From Gnetum montanum (lineage: Eukaryota; Streptophyta; Gnetopsida; Gnetales; Gnetaceae): a stretch of DNA of 27,428 nucleotides. Shown piece after piece: positions 19,626 to 27,428 of this stretch. The first letter of the stretch is position 1, and every line of letters begins with the position of its first letter. The DNA lies in contig MNCI01033651.1 in assembly GCA_015680685.1 (NCBI GenBank), positions 1 through 27,428 on the forward strand, given 5' to 3'. The notes under the pieces are model-generated. The model was not told the DNA's origin. It made no database searches and was given only the letters and a program-made list of their open reading frames with translations. Made by a program: the position numbers and the translations under genes.

Positions 19626-20558
19626 AAATGAGTAGTGAGGTGTCCCTATGCCCAACCATATGAATCACGAAGCATTCACATGCAATCTAGTCAAATTCCA
19701 TGGACTCTATATCTTCTGGTACACTAGTCTTCTAGGAAGTGAACCTTGCCCTAATAGTCATTCCAATTACACTTGTGATGTACAAAGATAGAGTTAAGTG
19801 TAATTGAGGCATATGATTTTTATTATTTTGTGTTTTATGTTCCTTAGTGCTTAAGTAGAGAGATGAATTAATTTAACAACAAATTTAATTTAACTGCTTA
19901 ACTAATCTCTATCTAGTCCTAACATAAGCATCCAATCCCACTTTCTATACATGTTTTGAACACATGTATCCATTGCTAGGTTACCAAGTGCTATGCTACT
20001 GGGTGAACCAAGTAATAACACTACTGGGATTATCAAGCGAATATGTGTTTACACTTGAAGTGTTCATACTTATGTGTTTAATCTATTTAGATTAATTAAC
20101 TAATTAATTGCTTAAATTCTAATTTAGCTTAATTACTTGCATCATTAATGAAAATAATAAATGCATAAATAAATCATTAATCTAATCCAAGTGCTACAGG
20201 TTTTAATAAAAAGGCTCATCTTTATTGCCATTCACACTGGTGTGGTTCAGGTACAACAGTGCTTGAATAAAGATCCATACACTTTCTAACTTCTGCTACG
20301 GGCACTCAAAGAAATATTCTAACTTTTGAAAGGAAAACCTGCAAGAGCTCTACTACAACTATGACTTGACTTCCATAAACATGGCTATGAGCTCATATTT
20401 ATAGTTTTTATTGCTGGGCTACATTGATAGGGCCCTCTAGATGTAACAAATGCTACATTGACGAGGCAACACCATGTAAACAAGGCCCCATTGATGAGGG
20501 CTCATCAACAAGGCCATGTCCATAGGGACCTGTCAATGTGAGACTTTGACACTCATCA
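19626..20558 (-). repeat. LTR A: 5' LTR of element 1, about 930 bp
   Basis: On the minus strand it begins TGATGAG (20558) and ends CTCATTT (normally CTCATCA), directly followed by TTGGTGCCATTTTC, a primer-binding-site-like sequence. TATAAATATG lies at 20394-20403 and AATAAA at 20221-20226 (minus). It is homologous to LTR B and LTR P over R and U5, but its U3 carries a different repeat built on ACATTGA-RGGC words. Confidence 0.8.
20394..20403 (-). promoter_or_regulatory. TATA box of LTR A
   Basis: TATAAATATG on the minus strand, aligned with the TATA boxes in LTR B and LTR P; AATAAA follows at 20221-20226. Confidence 0.55.
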
Positions 20559-21685
20559 CCTAAGAAAAACTCTATTAGTTTTTCATCATAAAACTTAGAA
20601 CAGTTAGCAAGTGCTTGTAGTGTGGTTTGAAGCGATTATTCAAAATATTTATTTGAGAATTTTATAATTGAACATATTACTTAATAATATTAAAATTGAT
20701 ATTGTTTCATTTCATTGTAGCACTTTGACTTAGCATAAATTTAGATTCAATGCAACTTATTTCAAATGCACTTTAGCTTCATGTTTATTTTTTCTTACTA
20801 CTAATTAGTAATTTATGATTCAATGTATAATAGTTATGATTACATGAGTATGACTAGCTTTGAGCATAAACATATTAATATATGGTAATGATGGAAGCAT
20901 ATCACTTGGTATCCCAAAAACAAATACTTGATAACATAGTAATGTTAGCATATGTTAGAGATGTGTACAAAAAGTGGGAAATGAATGTAATGGTATTGCT
21001 TTGGCAAAGCATTGTTCAATACCATCCTTAGTACAAAATCAACTAGACATCCCAAAGCAAGCCTAGGATGGACTACACCTTGATAGTTACAACACTTGCA
21101 TGTACAACATAAATGCACATCACCCATTAGTCTATCGAGTACTTCACATGAAATCACATATGTGACATGACCAACATGACACACATAAGCATATGACCAT
21201 CACAACATATACACATAATAACAAGAGTCATTATTCTCCTAGAAAAGATAAGACATATTCCTACTCTAACATATCTAGCCCTAAGTGTCACTTTCAAAGG
21301 GAATGATGATGGCTCAAGGAACAAAGCCAAATATCCTCCACAAGCTTGCATATTCTTATGATGAAGTACATAAAGAAATCAAGGCCAATGTAGTTCTTTA
21401 GTAATCATTGTGATAGCATGAAACCAATTAGAATTTTCACACTCCTCCAATTCCTAATTCAAAGGGAAATAGCCTTCGATCCAATAACAAGGTATGTTTT
21501 CTTATACTTTTCTCCACTTGAAAGAAGTGACATTCTTAGAGCTTAAGTCTTATCTATATGTCCCTTCAAACATGAAAAGCACAATAGATATCAAAAGTAT
21601 CAAATACCTCAGAATCCATTTGACAATTATAGACAAGAAGGTACAATGGCTAGGGTAATCCATAATAAAGTACAAATTTTAAGCT
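20559..21685. other. Unassigned DNA between element 1 and element 2
   Basis: Very AT-rich, with no gene recognised. A minus frame at 20945-21184 is open for 79 codons with several cysteines (CCTCKCC) but no known motif. The five bases beside each LTR (cctaa after LTR A, aagct before LTR B) would be target-site copies, but their partners are absent or outside the window. Confidence 0.5.
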
Positions 21686-22413
21686 TGATGAGTGGTGAGG
21701 TACCCCTATGCCCAACCATATGAATACAAGCATTACACGTGATCTGGTCAAACTCCAAGGATTAAGTGTTTATGCACTTACACAGAACAAGGATGGGTTA
21801 TGCGATCATTGTCTTCCCAAGCTTACTTGTAAAGCACAATTGTATGGTTAAGAAAACTTGAGCTATATGATTTTTATGCTTTCTTATGTTTTATGTTCCT
21901 AGTGCTTAAAGTGGAGAAATGAAATAATTTAATAACTAATTTGATTTAACTAGTTAACTATTCTCTAACTAGCCCTAACACTAGCATCTACTCCCACTTG
22001 TTGGACACATCCTGAACCAGTGAAACACTACTGGGATTACCAAACGCTAGTCGTTACTGGGTTACCAAGTGTTCCACGTATGCTCAAAGTGGTTGTACTG
22101 AGCGTGCTAATTTTTTGATAATTAACAATTCAATAAAATAACATTAATTAACTAATGAGAGTAGCAAGTAATAGTAAATAACATTTAAATGAAATAATTA
22201 AGCTATTCTGAATCTTGCAAGGTTTATCACAAAGTTCATCTTTATTTTTGGACACAAGGTGTGCTCAGGTACATAATGCTCGAACAAAGATCCATTCACT
22301 TTATGACTCCTACTATGGACACTCAGAAATAATTCTAACTTTGGAAATGGAAAACTACAAGAGTTTAGCTAAGGGACTAAAAAAACTAACTACAAAATCA
22401 AGTTCCCTTGTCT

Positions 22414-22423
22414 CTTATTTATA
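22414..22423 (-). promoter_or_regulatory. TATA box of LTR B
   Basis: TATAAATAAG on the minus strand, 51 bases downstream of the 14-bp repeat array; AATAAA follows at 22241-22246. Confidence 0.6.
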
Positions 22424-22473
22424 GGCAATGAGATAAGTTCTGATATCGCATGTCCAATATTGCTTTGGCATCT

Positions 22474-22543
22474 CTGAGATCGCGTACCCGATATCGAGGG
22501 TCTAATATCGCGGGTCCAATATCGAGGATCCGATATCATGACT
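22474..22543. repeat. 14-bp tandem repeat, five units, in U3 of LTR B
   Basis: Five exact 14-base steps starting at 22474, 22488, 22502, 22516 and 22530 share a core close to CCRATATCGMGGGT (plus strand). LTR P has only partial traces (GATATCGCGG) and LTR A has none. As they sit upstream of the TATA box they could act as enhancer elements. Confidence 0.75.
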
Positions 22544-22548
22544 CATCA

Positions 22549-24565
22549 TACCCCCATGACTGAATGAAAACTTGTCCTTGAGTTCCTTACAAAATATTGG
22601 GAAGGTATGGGATTATTGACTGAACAACAACTAACGGTGACATAAAATGATAGACTCAAAGTGCCTGGTAAATGGATAGACAAACATATTACATCATTGG
22701 TGTTCATAACCATTATGGTGGACATTGTACATAGATGACATCCAAACCCTCATTTGATAGCTTGAAGAGAGAGAGAAAAGAAAATAAGGCATGTTGCTAT
22801 CGATGTCAAAAATGTGCACAACGTTGTTCATCCATGGCCACATGATCAAGCTTGTTCTCTACATAAATGCTTTTTGCTCAAGTCCATCCTAAGTGCTCCC
22901 TTCTATCCCAGTCCATTGTTCATGTGATCGCCATCTACACACATAACAAGATCACAATTTAGTGAGGTTGGATAAAGTATAATGTAATTGATACCTTGCC
23001 TCAATATGAAGCATATTGGCTAGGTTGTGGGGTAGATACTGGGTTAGACGTTTGCAACTAATAACTACCCAAGGTGTAGGGGTGAGACAACTAATGAAAT
23101 GGAAAAATTTTCAACAAGCCCCCACGACTAAGAGTGAACCTCTGGTAGCAATAGGATGGAAAACTAAAGAATAAGAAACATGAGAGAAATAATAACGGTG
23201 AAGCCAATAAAACAAATAGAAAAATAGATGTCATGGATGGGGTGAAACAAGAAATAGTTGATAGCAGGAAATATTTAAGGGAAAGAACTTAACAATTGCA
23301 CCAAAAAGGAATGCTAGTGGGTCCTCCCCAAAGTAGGCTCATGCCCTTGATGCCCTGACAAACCCACAAACAAAAGAGTCCATAGGCTCTAGGAATGTCA
23401 TATGGAAATAATGGTTAAGAACTTACCCACAAGAATTTACCAAAGAATAACAATGCATCAACCAAGATATAGACTAATCATAAAATCAGCAATGAGGTGG
23501 AATATGGAAAGTAATACGGAAAGAGAAAATGGAACAGAATAGAATCCCAAAATCAAGGTTGTGTAAAATCCCTTGTGTAGTATGTAATTAAGGTGACTTA
23601 ATAAAATTTGGCCCAAATCCAGATTAAAACTAACCACATCCAGTGACCTCGCATCAACACACTTGACCAACCCATCCTCCTGAAGCAACGAGAATGTTTT
23701 CACAAAGCAACCACCATTACAAAAGGAGAAGAATAGAGAAACAGGAAGTGAGGAAGGGTCATGGTTAGAGGGAACCTTCAGGCATGGGTAACATGTCTTT
23801 CCAGTGGCATAACCAATGCTTTTAGCCCATGTTTCTTTATTATGTCTAAGGGGTATGCTTTGAATTCCCACCAATATTTTTTTTTTTTTTTTGAGTGAGA
23901 ACCACACCATGCAAAGACTTATTTAATTTAGTTAAATTCCTAATATTGGTCAATAGTGGAATGGTGGAAAACCTATGAAAAATATCCAAGTGCCCAAGAG
24001 AATAGCTAGTACAAATGCGTCGAATCCCCTTGAAGTCACACCCTTTTCAATCCATTTGTATCTTTCCTTGATTTGAAGAATACCATGCTACAAATTCATT
24101 AATAAGTTTTCTTAGAAAAAAGGATAGTACATTTCCAAAATAAAGGAAGACCATGGAGTTGTATGGATGAATGGATGACGTGGACTCATTGCCTGTTTTA
24201 TCAAAAGAAACCATATCTTAGCATCAACATTAAAAGTCAAAGGTAAAAACCAAACATTAGTGATCAACACCATTATAGTACAATCCACCATCATGAGCAC
24301 TTATTATACGACAGGTGAGAGTAATTCAAACAAAATATAATAGAGAAAGAAATAGTAAAAATGTTAACGATGGTGTAAAACAAAAATAAGTAAAGATGAA
24401 GAATGTGTAAAACAAAACAAAAAAAGACAAAGAAACTAGGGGCTTTAGAATGGTTAGCATTAGTGGCCATCTCCCCCACAACTAAGTTAGAAGTAGGAGA
24501 TCTAAAATAATGAGCAAGGTTGTCCATTAATAGAGGTAGTGTTAGTACTGGCCATTTTAGGCTCA
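22549..24565 (-). other. 3' region of element 2, no gene recognised
   Basis: Homologous (inverted) to fragment P from about 13270 on. One minus frame, 23458-23910, is open for 150 codons and contains LLQEDGLVKCVDARSLDVV, matched by LLQEDGSAKCIDAKSLDVV in P. Substitutions between the two are not clearly biased to silent sites, so coding is doubtful. A T16 run is at 23877-23892. Athila elements often have an env-like ORF in this position; no such protein is recognisable. Confidence 0.55.
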
Positions 24566-24569
24566 TGGA

Positions 24570-25767
24570 AAGGTTTGGTAAGCTAGCTCACATTCCTTGG
24601 TCCATTCAAAGGGTACATCCTTCTTCATTAATTATACCAATGGTTTTGCAATCTTTGAAAAGTTCTCAATGAAGTGTCTATAATAGCCAGTATGTCCAAG
24701 GAATGATCAAATATCTTTTACAGTTTTAGGTTGACGAGTGATTCCTTGGATGACTTTAATCTTTTCGGGATCTACCTCTATCCTTGTTTGTGAAATCTTA
24801 TGCCCTAACACAATGCCTTCTTGGACCATTAAATGGATTTTTTGCCAATTGAGCCTTAAGTTGGTTTCTACACATCATTTTAGTACTTGCTCTAATCGGT
24901 ACAATGCTTGTTCAAAGTCCACTCCATAGGTGGAGAAATCGTCCATAAAGATCTTTACACCATTCCCTATTTGCTACTAAAATATAGTTAGAACCAAACG
25001 TTGAAATGTTGTTGGGGCATTGCACAAGCCAAATGACATCTACCTGTATGCAAATATCCCCCAAGGCTTGTAAATGTAGTCTTGGCTTGGTCTTCTAGTG
25101 CTATTTGAATTTGATTGTATCCATTGTAACCATCCAGAAAACTATAATAGCAATGCCTTACAATGGTATCTAGGACTTGGTCAATGAATGGTAATGGGAA
25201 ATGGTCTTTAAATTTTTCCATGTTTAACAGCCTAAAGTCTATACACACCCTCCATTTACCTCCCTTTTTAGGCACAATGACTAATGGACTAACCCATTCA
25301 CTATCAGCAATGGGGTAGATGAACCTAGCTTTTAGAAGTTTTTTAATTTCTTATTTAACCACTTGCTTAAGCTTTGGGTTCAATTGCCTTTGCAATTGTT
25401 GTTGAGGCTTCATGGAAGGGTCAATGTAAATTCTATGTTGGCATATCCTAGGATTTATTCTGGATAATTCAGGATATGACCAAGCAAAGGCTTTCGACCA
25501 TTTATTTACCATCTTCAATAGTCTTTCCTTTTGTTGAGGAGAAAGCTTAGTGCTAATGATTACCAGTTTATCATTCTGGAGAAATGTATATTCCATACCG
25601 ATGGGCAAAAATTTTAATTCGAGGGGCTCTCGATTAAACTCGCCAAAAATTTTCAACTTCCCCCAATTGATATTTTCAATGTCAGGACTTGGAAGTTGGC
25701 AATGGACTTGCTCTAATGTATCTATGCTATTGATATAGGCATAAGTCAAGCTCTCAACTGGTTCCAT
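24570..25767 (-). pseudogene. Element 2 pol: RT
   Basis: From 25767 the frame reads a linker (LSPQQKERLLKMVNKWSKAF, ELSRINPRICQHRIYIDP, RQLNPKLKQVVK), a TAA, then EIKKLLKARFIYPIADSEWV, VPKKGGKWRVCIDFRLLN, DHFPLPFIDQVLDT and GYNGYNQIQIALEDQ. A frameshift near 25075 gives PWGIFAYR and FGLCNAPTTFQR, then the catalytic FMDDFSTYG near 24930, thumb LRLNWQKIHLM and LGHKISQTRIEVDPEKIKVI, and the connection FEWTKECELAYQTF. Typical OTA-clade (Athila-like) RT, inactivated by stops and shifts. Confidence 0.8.
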
Positions 25768-25908
25768 GCATAGATTTGAATTGCTCTCTTGGCTAGCTGT
25801 CAGCCACTAGGTGTCTTCCTCTCTTGTGGCTGCTGCATACATGCATCTTTGTATGTTAGTCACTTGTGCACATTGATTGCATGCAAACAATGTTAAAAGT
25901 TGTACAAA

Positions 25909-26540
25909 CTAGAAATTTTGCACGTAGTTGCACCCTGTGTTACTATATGCAATGCATGGAACTTTCTTCTTCTCGATCTTTCCAAATGTATTTTCCTTTG
26001 ATATTTCTAGGGAAAGATAATGTATTCCTAGGCATGCATCAATCGTGCTTAGCCATGCTCTTCTTATTATGATTGGGAAGTCTCCCTTACAGTTGTTGAC
26101 TTGAATCATTAGGAAATCAGTTGAATACGACCACATAAATAGTGGTGACAATGTCCTCCACTAGTCCTAATGGGACAGTGATGGCTGGTTGCCAACTCTA
26201 AATGAATGTTACTCTTTTTTAGTGGAGGTAGGTTCCAAGCTTTGTACATTTCTTGAGAGATTAAGTTAACACTAGAATCTAAATCCAAAAGACCTTTGCA
26301 AGGCTCATTCTTAGTGATTTGCAAATATCTAAGAGGAATTCCAAGATCAAAGAATTTCCTAGGAAGATGGCCAACTTTAATCCAATCAGTAATGGCATGA
26401 GTCAACATGACCATGTATGTTGGGTGCGATTTTTGGTTCAAAGGAAGCTCCGAAGATTCAAATGATGGTGAGGTAATTGGACAATTAGCTGCTTGTGGCT
26501 GTAAGAACCTGATTGGACTATTGGTTCTAAAGAAGGGCAT
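25909..26540 (-). pseudogene. Element 2 protease
   Basis: Two overlapping frames. The first (26540-26109) has the active-site region CKGLLDLDSSVNLISQEMY, where the usual D-L-G-x-S has become D-L-D-x-S by G->A, then NLPPLKKSNIHLELA. The second (26151-25909) carries TDFLMIQVNNCKGDFPIIIR and RAWLSTIDACLGIHYLSLEI, the C-terminal part of the retropepsin. The shift near 26130 and the changed active site make it non-functional. Confidence 0.75.
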
Positions 26541-27003
26541 CTTCTTTATGTGGTTGTCTGAACCAACAATAGGTTGAGGATTGAAAACCCTTGTAGTGTT
26601 GTGTTACTGTGGCTAGGTAGGAAGCTCACCCTACATAGTTGGAGCAGGTGGTAGTGGAGCTAATGGTGAAATAGGTGTGGTCGGATGAGAAGGATAGTAA
26701 ATTTGTAAAACATCACTCCTAGGAGAAAGAGTTCTATAGTACTCGTGCGTTTGGTAGTAAGGCTGAGGAGCAACGTGACTAGTGGAGTCACATTGAGAGA
26801 TTAGCTGCTACACGTAATACCCGTATGGGTCAAGTTGATGCTAAGGGTATTGTTGATGTAGTAATGACATTACCCATGATTATGGATGTTTCCATTGTTG
26901 ATACTGTTCATTTAGTTGTGGTGGAGCTCTACTTGGATAATACATCAAGGGTTGGTGGAACTACCTTGGGTTACCTTAAGGATAAGGTAACCTTCTAGGT
27001 GCT
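26541..27003 (-). other. Gag-protease linker of element 2, decayed
   Basis: Minus-strand reading gives short proline- and tyrosine-rich pieces (PYYQTHEYYR, PLAPLPPAP) like the linker in element 1 (about 17460-17270). No catalytic domain is present. Confidence 0.45.
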
Positions 27004-27428
27004 TGCCATCTGTTTAACCGTGGGTTTAGTGCATACACCCCAAACTCTTGTAGGTGTGAGACTATTAGGAAACATCATTTAAGATGGTCATATTAGCATA
27101 TCTCACATCTTCCATCATTGTCTATTTCTGAATCCACAACCTCTTCAATGATAGCAACTTTGCCCTTACCTTTGCTATGTGCAAACTTAGCTTCTTTCTT
27201 TTTCCTTCTCTCTCGATCACTACTTTGCTCTCTAGACTCCTTGACTATTTTTAGAATAGTTTGAAATTTATCATCTAGGGAGTTCCATAATTGATCTACC
27301 TTTGTCAATACATCTAATGCAAATTTTTGAATGGGCAAAGTCTTCCTATTCACCATCTCTTTGAGTGGTGACTCTTCTTCATCTTCACAAAATCTAACTT
27401 CCTTCTTTTGGAGGGAAGGACCTCTGTT
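27004..27428 (-). pseudogene. Element 2 gag, C-terminal end (cut by the window edge)
   Basis: Minus frame 27356-27093 contains QLWNSLDDKFQTILKIVKES, a basic stretch RERRKKKEAK and KGKGKVAIIEEVVD, ending in CEIC. After a TAG come YDHLK, a stop and C. The equivalent in element 1 is CDIY-x-YEHHKGCC. Together they suggest a zinc knuckle with spacing C-x2-C-x3-H-x3-C, shorter than the usual x4 spacing. Confidence 0.65.

Larger units (their letters stand above)
16054..20558 (-). mobile_element. Element 1: 5' part of an Athila-like Ty3/gypsy element
   Basis: Read on the minus strand: 5' LTR (20558-19626), primer-binding-like TTGGTGCC, gag remnant (about 19450-17600), protease (about 17110-16550) and the linker before RT (to 16054). 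It resembles element 2 over all shared parts, although both have many stops and frameshifts. It stops abruptly at 16054, inside the codons equivalent to HRIYID, exactly where LTR P ends. Confidence 0.75.
21686..22548 (-). repeat. LTR B: 3' LTR of element 2, 863 bp
   Basis: Minus strand begins TGATGAG at 22548 after the polypurine tract CATGGGGGTA and ends CTCATCA at 21686: perfect 7-bp inverted ends. TATAAATAAG lies at 22414-22423, AATAAA at 22241-22246, and a 14-bp repeat array fills the start of U3. Confidence 0.85.
21686..27428 (-). mobile_element. Element 2: 3' part of an Athila-like Ty3/gypsy element (runs off the right edge)
   Basis: Read on the minus strand from the window edge: gag end (27428-27004), protease (26540-25909), segment before RT and RT (25767-24570), then directly a 2-kb 3' region (24565-22549), polypurine tract and 3' LTR. 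RNase H and integrase are absent: the RT-connection frame stops at ELAYQTF near 24570. This is either a non-autonomous derivative or an internal deletion. The 5' LTR must lie beyond 27428. Confidence 0.8.

Overview
The window reads as nuclear DNA of a plant with a transposon-rich genome. It holds Ty3/gypsy LTR retrotransposons of two plant-type groups (Tat/Ogre-like and Athila-like), GT-AG introns, TATA boxes and AATAAA signals. No rRNA, tRNA, CRISPR array, bacterial operon or intact host gene was recognised. The species cannot be fixed from the sequence; a seed plant, possibly a gymnosperm, is a guess.

Left part (1-6.7 kb): 1-1760 has no gene but carries a 42-bp degenerate tandem repeat. Positions 6097 to 1761 on the minus strand hold the most interesting object: a decayed but still legible gene of about eight exons. 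It has a TATA box at 6218-6225, a start ATG at 6097, canonical GT-AG introns whose phases agree across four of the junctions, and an intact acidic C-terminal exon. I do not recognise its protein family. It lies antisense to, and directly upstream of, the pol of a Tat-lineage retroelement.

Middle part (6.7-13.1 kb): a plus-strand Tat-lineage pol remnant runs through reverse transcriptase, RNase H, a second archaeal-type RNase H and integrase (6698-10140). It is riddled with G->A and C->T changes, including losses of integrase and RNase H catalytic residues. It is followed by a ~35-bp tandem repeat tract, a possible 3' LTR start near 11153, a 307-bp tandem duplication and several hairpins built on TAGCGTAA. 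Neither gag nor protease of this element is in the window.

Right part (13.1-27.4 kb): three pieces of one Athila-like family with 7-bp LTR ends TGATGAG/CTCATCA. Fragment P (+, ~13270-16053) is a 3' untranslated region plus 3' LTR. Element 1 (-, 20558 down to 16054) is a 5' LTR, gag, protease and start of pol, cut exactly where P's LTR ends. Element 2 (-, from beyond the right edge to 21686) has the gag end, protease, RT, a 2-kb 3' region and 3' LTR, but no RNase H or integrase. P and the 3' part of element 2 form a large diverged inverted repeat. All copies are dead: frameshifts and stop codons are frequent.
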